A stretch of 64,000 nt of DNA from Planktomarina temperata RCA23 (lineage in GTDB: Bacteria > Pseudomonadota > Alphaproteobacteria > Rhodobacterales > Rhodobacteraceae), in the NCBI RefSeq assembly GCF_000738435.1, contig NZ_CP003984.1, positions 2,604,001 through 2,668,000 of the forward strand, in the 5' to 3' direction. The notes beneath the pieces are model-generated. The model ran no database searches and had not been told where the DNA came from. It worked only from the letters and a program-made list of their open reading frames with translations. Positions 24,631-32,964 of the stretch are shown piece by piece; within the stretch, counting starts at the first letter, position 1, and every line of letters begins with the position of its first letter. The translations under genes and the position numbers were made by a program.

Positions 24631-27600
24631 TTAAGGCTCTGGCCCGTAGAGATACTCCAGCTTTAACTCACTGATAGCACCTTCACCCCAGCCTGTTGCT
24701 AGATGCGCCAGTACTTCTGCTTCAGTCCACGGGGTGTAGAGGCTGGCGGTGGGACTGCCTGAGTAATCCTTCGGGAGGTAGAGGTGACGGTGGGTGGTCT
24801 TGCGTTCATTACCAGCTTTGAAGGTGGCTATCTGAACGGTGGTTCTGACGAGTGTGGGCAGTTGTGTTAAGAGCCGCTTTGGGTCTGAAGCTTTTGAACG
24901 ATCCGATTGGAAAAGCTTTCTGGCACTGGCCCCAGCATAGCCCAAGTCAGGCCGCATCTTTTCCAAACCCGGTGGTGTTAGAGGTAGGTCACCTGTTCTG
25001 ATCAGTTCCATTTCCAGCCTGTCAGGCATCAAGTCGTTGAACTCAATCAGATGATCTACTGGCATCTCGACAGGCAGGTTCGATAGCAAGAATACTCGTT
25101 TTTGATAATCAGCCCAAACCAACCTCAACCGGGCTATAGCTTGTACAGTCTCAGCCTCCCTGATTTGCTTTTGAACTGCTTCAATGCGGGGATCACTAAA
25201 TGATAGAACTGTCATAGCTGCTGGGGAATGAGGGCTTCGTGCAGACAGACAATACTCAACCTGATCTAAAGGTAGGTTCTCTTTATCATCATAGCTTAGT
25301 GGGTTGCCTGAGTTACCAAAGACAGCCCTCGCTTGTTGTTCTATTTCATCGATTGGTGGCTGGTTGCGGCCCGTAATAAATACAACTGATCTGTCCTCGT
25401 AAGCATTAGAACCACGCAGGGACATAAAGTGCGCTACAGCTACACCCGTATCAAGCCTAGGGTGATCTCGCAGGAACTCACATAAATCTTTGTTGCCTAC
25501 GACTAGAGGGCTTTCGCCTGCCTTCACCCATGCGTTTAGGATTGTGATCAAACTGGCTAAGTCATTGTGGCGAGGATCATAGGTTGGTTCTGACAGGTTC
25601 TCTTGTTCTGGCCCGATCTTGCTGTTCCAGAAGTTTTTACTACCAGTGCGATCATGTACCTGACTGACCATAGCTAGTTGGTGAACATCAATCCGATGAT
25701 ATTGCAGGGCTGGTAAGTAGGCGTCTGTGATTATGGGGTCAGCCGTAGCATCCAAGTAAAGCACTGGCGCAGACCGTGTCACTCGAATGGGCCTATGCTC
25801 ACAGATTACAATATCGTTCTTACGGTTGTTGTTGGGAGTTTTTCTGTTGTCGTGAACCAACTGCCCGAAGCTGTCTCTAACCTGATCCTCAATCTCCCGT
25901 GCTGCGATCTCAAGCAGTTTGGTCAGGGCCTTATATTGCTTGGCGGATCTCACATTGCGGCTTTGCGTAGTATCAGCACTGAAGGGAGTAGCTGGATTTA
26001 GCCCTTCAACCGACACGGCGTTGAACTCAAAGGCTCCAATGTCTTTGTCCCGTAGGTAGGATAGATCACCTTGATGTTTGGTTAGGCACTCCACCAGGTC
26101 AAAGCCTAAACTTGGAATACCATCCATACGAATATGCTGAGTTACATCACCCACTGGCATGGATGGCATATTGCTAACGGCAGAGGACATAAACGCCTCA
26201 TCTATTATTACCAGATCAGGCTCTGCTTGGCGTTCAAATTCATTCCTGCTCAGAAACAAGGACGCATGAGTGTAAATACGGATCGTATTCTCAACGCCCA
26301 GATCATTGCCCGATTGCCTGAACTGATCCAAATAGCTACAATTGCCAAAGAAGCTGCATTGCTCTCCTGAGGTACGGCTTAGACAGGCATTGCCATAGAT
26401 GCTGTGACCCTTTTGCTCCAAGTCCCTGACATAATCAGCCCTCTGACACATGATCGGGTTGGGGTATGAGTTCTGTTCTTCGTCCCATTTGCCGCCTGTA
26501 CGAGGATAAACGTGAATGACCGTGGCATTGATGCCTTCTAGGCTTTGTTCCCATTCGTCAGCTAGATCATGCCTTGGCACATAGACTTCTATGGTATGCT
26601 GGAACTTATCTGTCAGATACCTTTTTAGTTCGGCTATGGTTTGTTTGGTTTTACCTGTTCCCATTGTGAGGCGAACAGCGGCTCTTGGATTAGCGCCCTC
26701 AGCCAAGTTCTCGAAGAAGCCTCTTAGAATGGCATCAAGTTTTGATTGTGCTTCCACGGCTCCGACAAGCTTTGGGCGTTTCACCTTGCCTGCACCTGCT
26801 ACAAGTATCGTTCTATCTGAGCGAGATACAAAGTCATACGTACCGCTATCAAGTTCGTGCAATCTTGCTCTGGCCTTTGTTGCGGCATCAACAACTGTCC
26901 AAGGGCCACGGTCAGATACCACGCTTATATCTGCTTCCTCACAGAAACGGTTCCAAAGGGCAGCGGTCACCTCTTCTTCGCTTGGAGTGTGTTCTAGGGT
27001 GACCAACTCCTGCATGACCTGGGTGGACAGTAAGAACATCAATTGCTCCCTGTCATCAATGGCAAGACCAGTATCTGGATCACGGATAATATCGGCAGGA
27101 TCAAGCAGTCCTGATGTGCCTCGTGTTCGTTGCTTTGACGACCTTGAAGCGACAGCACTCCTGAAGGCTAAATCAGATGGCACTGTTACGGTTGATATTC
27201 CAGTGCCAGCTTTAAACAAGCCAGACCTGTTTGGATAAGGATCAACAGCACCATCGCTAAATAGAGGGTTAGCCGTCAGGTGGATTTGGATTGGATTGAA
27301 CATCCGCATGTCGACAGGACCGCCAGACAGCCACGCCTTCAGTTCATTGTCAGAACACGTGCGTTCCAACCAGAACCACAGATGCACATTAATCCCAGCT
27401 TTGATGCCCATGCTGGATGAAAAATGATACCAGCAGTCAGCAGCTTGGAACTCAACAGGAAGCTGCTGGATTGCATAAGACACCATTTCTTGTTGATCAG
27501 AAACATCACCATCCCAAGCAAGGCTATCGATGTCGATCATGCACCACTGGCGAGGTATTGCTGTGAAGTATTCCATTTTGCGAGGCACTGGGCTGTTTTT

Positions 27601-27816
27601 ACCGTCCGTCAGTGACCCTCTGATGACCGTATGCTTGGGATCATTCTCAAGTCTTTGCAGCAATGCAGACAGGCTTTGAAGATCGGACACTGGTTCTTCA
27701 GATACGTTGAACAGTTTGCCAGTGGAAAAGGGCTGTGGAGTTATATCTGTGCCATTGAAGCTTTTAACGAGGGCATGACCAGTAGCAGACTTCAGGAGTG
27801 TCATTACTTCGCTCAT
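24631..27816 (-). CDS. Putative primase (AEP-like) fused to SF2 helicase; element replication protein
   Basis: A protein of about 1061 aa with no close named match that I recognise. In the N-terminal part, CMIDIDSLAWDG gives a DxD pair (about residues 95-97) and SSSMGIKAGINVHLWF a later histidine, the pattern of archaeo-eukaryotic primase catalytic sites. From about residue 380 there is a helicase: TMGTGKTKQT (Walker A), PDLVIIDEAFMSS (Walker B) and YLDATADP (motif III-like). Between motif Ia and Walker B lie four cysteines (about 457, 478, 487 and 493), the location of the Fe-S domain in XPD/DinG-type helicases. The ATG at 27814-27816 is preferred because GGAAAGGG precedes it; the frame extends to an ATG at 27855. 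It probably replicates the element. Confidence 0.7.
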   Translation of the reverse strand: MSEVMTLLKSATGHALVKSFNGTDITPQPFSTGKLFNVSEEPVSDLQSLSALLQRLENDPKHTVIRGSLTDGKNSPVPRKMEYFTAIPRQWCMIDIDSLAWDGDVSDQQEMVSYAIQQLPVEFQAADCWYHFSSSMGIKAGINVHLWFWLERTCSDNELKAWLSGGPVDMRMFNPIQIHLTANPLFSDGAVDPYPNRSGLFKAGTGISTVTVPSDLAFRSAVASRSSKQRTRGTSGLLDPADIIRDPDTGLAIDDREQLMFLLSTQVMQELVTLEHTPSEEEVTAALWNRFCEEADISVVSDRGPWTVVDAATKARARLHELDSGTYDFVSRSDRTILVAGAGKVKRPKLVGAVEAQSKLDAILRGFFENLAEGANPRAAVRLTMGTGKTKQTIAELKRYLTDKFQHTIEVYVPRHDLADEWEQSLEGINATVIHVYPRTGGKWDEEQNSYPNPIMCQRADYVRDLEQKGHSIYGNACLSRTSGEQCSFFGNCSYLDQFRQSGNDLGVENTIRIYTHASLFLSRNEFERQAEPDLVIIDEAFMSSAVSNMPSMPVGDVTQHIRMDGIPSLGFDLVECLTKHQGDLSYLRDKDIGAFEFNAVSVEGLNPATPFSADTTQSRNVRSAKQYKALTKLLEIAAREIEDQVRDSFGQLVHDNRKTPNNNRKNDIVICEHRPIRVTRSAPVLYLDATADPIITDAYLPALQYHRIDVHQLAMVSQVHDRTGSKNFWNSKIGPEQENLSEPTYDPRHNDLASLITILNAWVKAGESPLVVGNKDLCEFLRDHPRLDTGVAVAHFMSLRGSNAYEDRSVVFITGRNQPPIDEIEQQARAVFGNSGNPLSYDDKENLPLDQVEYCLSARSPHSPAAMTVLSFSDPRIEAVQKQIREAETVQAIARLRLVWADYQKRVFLLSNLPVEMPVDHLIEFNDLMPDRLEMELIRTGDLPLTPPGLEKMRPDLGYAGASARKLFQSDRSKASDPKRLLTQLPTLVRTTVQIATFKAGNERKTTHRHLYLPKDYSGSPTASLYTPWTEAEVLAHLATGWGEGAISELKLEYLYGPEP

Positions 27817-27919
27817 TTGCATCCCTTTCCAAACTTGGTCAGAGATCCTAAACATGGAAACTGAGAAGTACCAATAAGTGATGATCTCGAAATGAGATTA
27901 TAAAAACGGTGGAAGAGCA

Positions 27920-30466
27920 ATGACAGAACTTACAATTGATCAAGCTCTACAGCAAGGTGTTGAGGCTCATAAGGCAGGACAGGTGCAAGAGGCTGATCGC
28001 CTTTATACCGCCATTTTAAAAGCCCAGCCCAAGCATCCTGATGCGAACCACAATATGGGTGTACTGGCTGTAGGCGTTGGCAAGGTTCAAGAAGCTCTGC
28101 CGTTCTTCAAGACGGCACTGGAGGCTAATCCTGCTACAGCGCAGTTCTGGCTTAGTTACATTGATGCTCTGATTAAGTTGGAGAAATTGGCTGATGCCAA
28201 GGCAGTGCTGGATCAAGCCAAGAGCAAGGGCGCTAAGGGTGATGGCTTTGATAAGCTGGAGCAACGGCTAAAGGATGCTGGACAAGAGCCTATAAAGGGG
28301 AAGCAGGTAGCTTCTGAACCACAGCTTAAGCAGCCAAATATCTTAGATACTCTCAAACTGGATCAAGCGATCAGTCTTGCAAAGAAGAAAGCAAAAGACG
28401 GCTCTCCTGAAGAAGCTAAGCGTATCTATCAGGATATTTTGACTAAGTTCCCTAAGAACAAAAGAGCCAGTGATGGGCTGAAGGGGTTAGTGGGAAGGCC
28501 TGTTGGGAAAGCCTCTAAAGTTCAGGAGCCACCACAAGCTCAGACACAAGCACTGATTAATCTCTACAGCCAAGGGCAGCTTCAGCAAGCGTTACAGGAG
28601 GCTGGGACCTTAGTTCAGCAATTCCCACAGTCAGCCATCTTGTTCAACATCCAAGGGGCTGTACTTAAAGGCCTGGGACAACTTGATGCCTCCGTTGAGG
28701 CTTATAACAAAGCTCTAGCTATCAAGCCTGATAATGCTGATGCCTACAACAACATGGGCGTCACTCTCCAAGAGCAAGGTAAGCTGGAGGAGGCTATAGA
28801 GGCTTACAACAAAGCTCTAGCTATCAAGCCTAATTATGCTGAAGCCTACTACAACATGGGCAATGCTCTCAAAGATCAAGGTAAGCTGGAAGAGGCGATA
28901 GAGGCTTACAACAAAGCTCTAGATATCAAACCTGACCACGCTGAAGCCTACAAAAACATGGGCGTTACTCTCCAAGACCAAGGTAAGCTGGAAGAGGCCA
29001 TAGAGGCATACAACAAAGCTATAATCATAAAGCCTGATAACGCAGAAGCTTACTACAACATGGGCATTGTTCTCAAAGACCAAGGCAAGCTGGAAGAGGC
29101 GATAGAGGCTTACAACAAAGCTCTAGATATCAAGCCTGATTTTGCTGAAGCCTACGGCAACATGGGTACTGCCCTTGCAGACCAAGGTAAGCTGGAAGAG
29201 GCAATAGAGGCTTACAACAAAGCTTTAAACATCAAGCCTGATTTTGCTGAAGCCTACGGCAACATGGGCATTGTCCTCAAAGACCAAGGTAAGCCGGTAG
29301 AGGCTATAGAAGCTTACAACAAGTCCCTAGCCATCAAGCCTGATTACGCTGAAGCCTACAACAACATGGGCAATGCTCTCAAAGAACAAGGTAAGCTGGA
29401 AGAGGCTATAGAGGCTTACAACAAAGCTCTATCCATCAAGCCTGGTTATGCAGAAGCACACAGGAATTTGAGTCTTGTAACTAAGTATAACTCTGACACC
29501 GCTCAGATTAGTGAAGTTAAAGCGTTGTTGCAGCGGACTGGTTTAAACGACTCAGATCGATGCAAATTGCTCTACACACATGCTAAAATGCAGGAGGATC
29601 TGGGAGATTTGAGCGACGCATTTGATAGCTACGTGGCTGGGGGGGGTCTCAGGCAGACGTTACTAGGGTATGAGTTCACCCAAGATGAGCATTTGTTTGG
29701 TCGAATTAAACAAAAAGTACCACAGTTTAAAGATGTTGCCCTCAACGTAACTGGTAAACCAATCACGCATACCCCCATCTTTATTCTTGGGATGCCCAGA
29801 TCTGGAACGACATTAGTTGAACAAATAGTTTCCTCGCACACCGAAGTCACTGGCGCAGGCGAACTGGCTTACGTATCACAGTTTGGAACAAAGTTAGTTG
29901 CAGGTGCAACAAGTCCCACTTTAAAGGCAGTGTCAGTATTCCGAGAGCGTTACCTCACAGAACTTGCTAAAAGGGCTGAGGGGCAAGCCTTTGTAACTGA
30001 TAAGATGCCTCATAACTTCAGATACATCGCCTTGATTTGTGCAGCATTTCCTGAGGCAAAGATTGTTCATGTACAGAGAAACGCTGAGGCTACATGTTGG
30101 TCAAACTTCAAGCATTACTTCGTTTCAAAAGACCTTGGGTATTCATACGACCTTCGAGATACAGTCAAATACTACGGGCTATACAAAGATCTCATGCACT
30201 TCTGGTCTCAAAGCTACAGCGATCGCATTTACAATCTCGATTACGATAAACTGACAGAAGACCAAGAGTCAGAAACACGGGGTTTGATAGAATACTTGGA
30301 GCTTAACTGGGAAGATGCATGTCTAGCTCCACAGAACAACAAGAGGTCTGTAAAGACGGCTTCTCAGCAGCAAGTTCGGCAGAAGGTTTATAAGGGCAGT
30401 TCACAAGCGTGGAGAAAGTATGAGCCATTTTTGGGTGGTGTGTTCGATGGACTTGAAGCTTATTAG
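27920..30466 (+). CDS. TPR-repeat sulfotransferase
   Basis: An 848-aa protein. Three N-terminal TPR-like units (about residues 8-105) and a linker rich in K, E and Q are followed by about nine or ten canonical 34-residue TPRs (about 205-530). A C-terminal sulfotransferase domain follows. The PAPS 5'-phosphosulfate loop is FILGMPRSGTTLVEQ (about 621-635), and KIVHVQRNAEATCWSNF supplies the 3'-phosphate-binding R and S. Such proteins transfer sulfate to cell-surface carbohydrate or protein. No signal peptide is visible. GGAAGAG precedes the ATG. It diverges from the primase-helicase gene with a 103-bp gap and is the island's only clear cargo gene. Confidence 0.88.
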   Translation: MTELTIDQALQQGVEAHKAGQVQEADRLYTAILKAQPKHPDANHNMGVLAVGVGKVQEALPFFKTALEANPATAQFWLSYIDALIKLEKLADAKAVLDQAKSKGAKGDGFDKLEQRLKDAGQEPIKGKQVASEPQLKQPNILDTLKLDQAISLAKKKAKDGSPEEAKRIYQDILTKFPKNKRASDGLKGLVGRPVGKASKVQEPPQAQTQALINLYSQGQLQQALQEAGTLVQQFPQSAILFNIQGAVLKGLGQLDASVEAYNKALAIKPDNADAYNNMGVTLQEQGKLEEAIEAYNKALAIKPNYAEAYYNMGNALKDQGKLEEAIEAYNKALDIKPDHAEAYKNMGVTLQDQGKLEEAIEAYNKAIIIKPDNAEAYYNMGIVLKDQGKLEEAIEAYNKALDIKPDFAEAYGNMGTALADQGKLEEAIEAYNKALNIKPDFAEAYGNMGIVLKDQGKPVEAIEAYNKSLAIKPDYAEAYNNMGNALKEQGKLEEAIEAYNKALSIKPGYAEAHRNLSLVTKYNSDTAQISEVKALLQRTGLNDSDRCKLLYTHAKMQEDLGDLSDAFDSYVAGGGLRQTLLGYEFTQDEHLFGRIKQKVPQFKDVALNVTGKPITHTPIFILGMPRSGTTLVEQIVSSHTEVTGAGELAYVSQFGTKLVAGATSPTLKAVSVFRERYLTELAKRAEGQAFVTDKMPHNFRYIALICAAFPEAKIVHVQRNAEATCWSNFKHYFVSKDLGYSYDLRDTVKYYGLYKDLMHFWSQSYSDRIYNLDYDKLTEDQESETRGLIEYLELNWEDACLAPQNNKRSVKTASQQQVRQKVYKGSSQAWRKYEPFLGGVFDGLEAY
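28690..29460 (+). repeat. Near-identical 102-bp tandem repeats encoding TPR units
   Basis: The unit contains AAGCTGGAAGAGGC, GAGGCTTACAACAAAGCTCT and ATCAAGCCTGA and recurs about seven and a half times. The high DNA-level identity, including third positions, indicates recent unit duplication or gene conversion, so copy number may vary between strains. Confidence 0.85.
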
Positions 30467-30471
30467 CTCGA

Positions 30472-30672
30472 ATAGCCACCTTCAAAGCTGGTAATGAACG
30501 CAAGACCACCCACCATCACCTATTCCTCCCCAAGGATTACTCAGGCAGTCCCACTACCAGCCTCTACACCCCGTGGACTGAAGCAGAAGTACTGGCGCAT
30601 CTAGCAACAGGCTGGGGTGAAGGTGCTATCAGTGAGTTAAAGCTGGAGTATCTCTACGGGCCAGAGCCTTAA
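30472..30672 (+). pseudogene. 3' fragment of a second primase-helicase gene
   Basis: An open frame of 66 codons plus stop (IATFKAGNERKTTH, then LYTPWTEAEVLAHLATGWGE, ending YLYGPEP) matches the end of the gene at 24631-27816 but differs at several mostly synonymous sites and about three residues. There is no start codon context. It comes from a related, not identical, element. Confidence 0.85.
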
Positions 30673-31011
30673 GTTTCGAGTGAGTGATACCGTTAATGTG
30701 ACAAAGTGCTATAGAGCTATATAGGAACCTGTCACAATAAGGATCACCTTAACGGTCATCTAACCCGAAACAGAACCAATAGTGGTTTACATCACCACAG
30801 CCCTTATCACTGGCAGAGGCCATATATACTTATCCCGCACACCCACTGTGGCCCATGCAGAGGCCCTCTGATGCTACTGTAACGATTTCCTAGGATACAG
30901 GGTAGCAACAGCAGGCATCATGCATAAGCACGCTACGAAGTAGCAGAGGCATACATACAGCCCGCACCCTGCCTCACAGATGAAACCGTCAAGTCTGACC
31001 TAAACAGGCTG

Positions 31012-31314
31012 ATGCTGTTGGTTGACGACACTCAAACCCCAATCGCAGGTCAGGGCTATGTACGGTATCACCTAGGGGGCGGAGTGGCACATGCAGGGGG
31101 GGTCTGCATTACTGACCAGATTACTGACCAATATGCGCCTTATTGCAGTGAACTGAGGTATGCTGTATCCAGTGATTACATAGAGTTAGCTGATTACTGG
31201 TGGATGCTACAGGAGATGAACACCCTGTTCCTCCGCCACCACTGCCCTACTAGCAGTGGCATATCCCCGATAAGCATCAGTTATAACTCATATCTTCTGG
31301 CCCGGCGCTTGTAA
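31012..31314 (+). CDS. Small hypothetical ORF of the island end, copy 2
   Basis: A 100-aa frame whose first 76 codons are identical to the ORF at 24025-24291; the tail differs because it continues across the internal att core into arm B. The perfect protein identity inside an arm that is otherwise slightly diverged may hint at selection, but no family is recognised and no ribosome site stands out. Confidence 0.35.
   Translation: MLLVDDTQTPIAGQGYVRYHLGGGVAHAGGVCITDQITDQYAPYCSELRYAVSSDYIELADYWWMLQEMNTLFLRHHCPTSSGISPISISYNSYLLARRL
31223..31238 (-). other. Internal att core in inverted orientation (complete attP-like junction)
   Basis: CCCTGTTCCTCCGCCA is the reverse complement of the cores at 24065 and 32612. 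On its left is arm A' and on its right arm B. Since arm A flanks attL and arm B flanks attR on the inside, this junction has the structure expected of the circular element's attP, embedded backwards inside the island. Confidence 0.8.
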
Positions 31315-31343
31315 TGCCGCACGTGAGTACTGACCAAATTGCT
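31223..31343 (+). repeat. 121-bp inverted repeat flanking the integrase gene, arm B (internal copy)
   Basis: Appears identical by eye to the reverse complement of 32507-32627. It includes the att core, a CCACTGC/GCAGTGG hairpin, and the region upstream of the integrase start codon. It ends within the last codon of the integrase gene, so it is the upstream region of a second, lost integrase copy. Confidence 0.88.
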
Positions 31344-32511
31344 ATTTGGCCTTCTCTAACCATTCCCGAAGCACACTCAGTGGATAGCCTGAGCCATACC
31401 CCTGCCCAACACCATCAGTCATCCATCCACCTATTTGGTCTGTCATATCAGCAGGGCATTGAACCGCTCTCAACCTGTCTCGCATAGAGTGTCTAAAGCT
31501 GTGCATCGTGCATCCTGCTGGGACATACTGTTTAAGCCATTTGTTTAAAGCAGCACTGGCAGAGTTAGCTGCTGTGGGTGATGTCATATTGTACCTTGGG
31601 AAAGCAAAGTCTGATCCATTGTCTGCCTCTACGATGCGTTTGGCAGCCCAAAGTGCTTCACCAATAAGTGGAATGTGTCGTTCACTGCTTGATGTCTTCA
31701 GGTTACGCCAAGGATGTTTGGTTACACGGACACATGGCAGATCCGTATCAAGCCCTACCAAATCCTCCTTAAGCAGCCCTGCCCCTTCAGCCAAACGCAT
31801 TCCCGTGTCAGAGATCAAAGCTATCAGCCATCTCATATCATCATCGATTGCATGACACTCAGATTGTACGTTTCTAATAGCCTCAATAGGTATTGGCTTA
31901 CGAACTAAAACCCCAGCACTGCGATCGTGATAGACTCCAACAAAAGGATTACGAATATCCAAGGCATACTCAGACAGAGCAAAGTTTATGACAGCCTTCA
32001 GATACGAAAAATTGCGGGTGATGCTGGAGCCTGTAAGTCCACGAGCAACAAGCCAATCCCTAAACTGCAGAGCATCTTGGCGGGTATAATGCGACAATGG
32101 CTTATTCCCACTAAGACCAATCAAATAGTTACACGACCGCTCAGCAGCTACACGGAAGGTCTTAGGTCGACCTTTGCCCTTATGCAAAAGATATACTTCC
32201 AAGGCATCTAAGAGGGACGGACAGTTAGTTTGAGGCTGGTTCGAGGCTACTTCTTGGCCGCTGCTCGAAGAGTCCCTAACCAACGACAAACCAATCACAT
32301 CAGACTTAGCCAATCGCATCTGGCTCCAGTACGCCTCTAGCTTGGCAGCCGTAATACTGGCTTGCACCTTAGCTTTCTGAGGGGATGTCGTACGAAGCCC
32401 TTGGACAATACGATGGTAAGAATAATGGCCTTGCAGGTCGACAGGAACACGCCTGGAGAAGTAATAATAGCCGTTACGGATGAAAGTATGGGGGATAGAT
32501 TTGGTCAGCAA
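31342..32511 (-). CDS. Tyrosine recombinase/integrase of the island
   Basis: A 389-aa phage-type integrase with an N-terminal arm-binding region (YYYFSRRVPVDLQGHY), a core-binding SAM-like domain (about 120-190), and a C-terminal catalytic domain. The catalytic residues are visible: R in LISDTGMRLAEGAGLL, K in RVTKHPWRNLKT, HSFRHS for H-x-x-R, and the nucleophile tyrosine probably in GQGYGSGYP near the end. The proposed start is a TTG at 32509-32511 inside arm B'. It is transcribed away from the adjacent tRNA-Ser gene, typical for tRNA-targeting elements. Both its flanks are inverted copies of the same 121-bp sequence. Confidence 0.92.
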   Translation of the reverse strand: MLTKSIPHTFIRNGYYYFSRRVPVDLQGHYSYHRIVQGLRTTSPQKAKVQASITAAKLEAYWSQMRLAKSDVIGLSLVRDSSSSGQEVASNQPQTNCPSLLDALEVYLLHKGKGRPKTFRVAAERSCNYLIGLSGNKPLSHYTRQDALQFRDWLVARGLTGSSITRNFSYLKAVINFALSEYALDIRNPFVGVYHDRSAGVLVRKPIPIEAIRNVQSECHAIDDDMRWLIALISDTGMRLAEGAGLLKEDLVGLDTDLPCVRVTKHPWRNLKTSSSERHIPLIGEALWAAKRIVEADNGSDFAFPRYNMTSPTAANSASAALNKWLKQYVPAGCTMHSFRHSMRDRLRAVQCPADMTDQIGGWMTDGVGQGYGSGYPLSVLREWLEKAK

Positions 32512-32627
32512 TTTGGTCAGTACTCACGTGCGGCATTACAAGCGCCGGGCCAGAAGATATGAGTTATAACTGATGCTTATCGGGGATATGCCACTGCTAG
32601 TAGGGCAGTGGTGGCGGAGGAACAGGG
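32507..32627 (-). repeat. 121-bp inverted repeat flanking the integrase gene, arm B' (tRNA side)
   Basis: Inverted partner of 31223-31343. It contains the right attachment core (32612-32627), which is also the tRNA-Ser 3' end, and the sequence upstream of the integrase start. The CCACTGC/GCAGTGG hairpin lies just downstream of the tRNA and could end its transcript. Confidence 0.88.
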
Positions 32628-32701
32628 ATTCGAACCCTGGGAGGACTTTCACCCTCGTCGGTTTTCAAGACCGGTGCATTCGACCACTCTGCCACTCCTC
32701 C
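32612..32701 (-). tRNA. tRNA-Ser (anticodon TGA)
   Basis: Ninety bases on the minus strand, beginning GGAGGAGTGGCAGAGTGG and ending in TTCCTCCG plus encoded CCA. The anticodon loop CTTGAAA gives TGA, reading UCA serine codons. The T arm is GGGTTCGAATCCC, and the long variable arm has the sequence ACGAGGGTGAAAGTCCTCCC, as in serine tRNAs. Its last 16 bases are the island attachment core, so the gene was rebuilt by the integration. Confidence 0.96.
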
Positions 32702-32711
32702 GACAAAAGCT

Positions 32712-32740
32712 TACATAATCGCGAGAAATTGATTCAGCAA
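32712..32740 (-). promoter_or_regulatory. Probable promoter of tRNA-Ser
   Basis: On the minus strand, TTGCTG (32735-32740) and TATGTA (32712-32717) are separated by 17 bases. The -10 box ends 10 bp before the mature tRNA 5' end. Confidence 0.45.
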
Positions 32741-32964
32741 GAGCAAGAATGCTCAAGAGACGCAAGAAATCGCCTTTGTGCGATGACCCGCAACACTGGG
32801 CTTTCCACTTGTGCCGCGATTGGGTTAGGTTGACCCGTGACATGGCAGGCCTTTCGATCAAACCGGGCGCGGGTTTTGGGCGACTGGTCTTGACGGTTCG
32901 GCCAAAGATTTTTCGGCAGCTTGGGCCCATCAGTGCCACGCGCGAACATAGCAAGGAGGGGATC

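Larger units (their letters stand above)
24065..24831 (+). repeat. Left arm of 767-bp inverted repeat (arm A)
   Basis: It is inverted relative to 30472-31238; the paired positions sum to 55303 throughout, so there is no net insertion or deletion. The arms differ at scattered bases, for example near 24512-24530 and 24745-24795. The outer boundary is exactly the att core; the inner boundary is inside the 3' part of the primase-helicase gene. The gene-free part (24292-24630) holds the palindrome at 24547-24614. Confidence 0.9.
30472..31238 (-). repeat. Right arm of 767-bp inverted repeat (arm A')
   Basis: Reverse complement of 24065-24831 with scattered substitutions. It contains the 3' fragment of a primase-helicase gene, the palindrome copy at 30689-30756, the second copy of the small ORF and, at its outer end, an att core in reverse orientation. 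The gene-free stretch 30673-31011 otherwise shows nothing. Confidence 0.9.
24065..32627. mobile_element. Integrative element (genomic island) in the 3' end of tRNA-Ser(TGA)
   Basis: The 16-bp sequence TGGCGGAGGAACAGGG, the 3' end of the tRNA-Ser gene, occurs as a direct repeat at 24065-24080 and 32612-32627. A tyrosine recombinase gene lies beside the intact tRNA. Between them are a primase-helicase-like gene, a TPR-sulfotransferase gene and an inverted att junction. This is the standard footprint of tRNA-targeting integrative elements or satellites. There are no capsid, packaging or conjugation genes, so it would be a small self-integrating replicon or satellite. Confidence 0.85.

Noticed and set aside
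28690-29460. Regularly spaced near-identical repeats that could suggest a CRISPR array
   Set aside because: The repeats are contiguous 102-bp units in frame, encoding 34-residue TPR motifs. There are no unique spacers and no cas genes.
32749-32964. N-terminal extension of the DacA-type gene by 72 codons
   Set aside because: The signal peptide and a strong AAGGAGGGG ribosome site place the start at 32965; the extension has no ribosome site and would bury the signal peptide.
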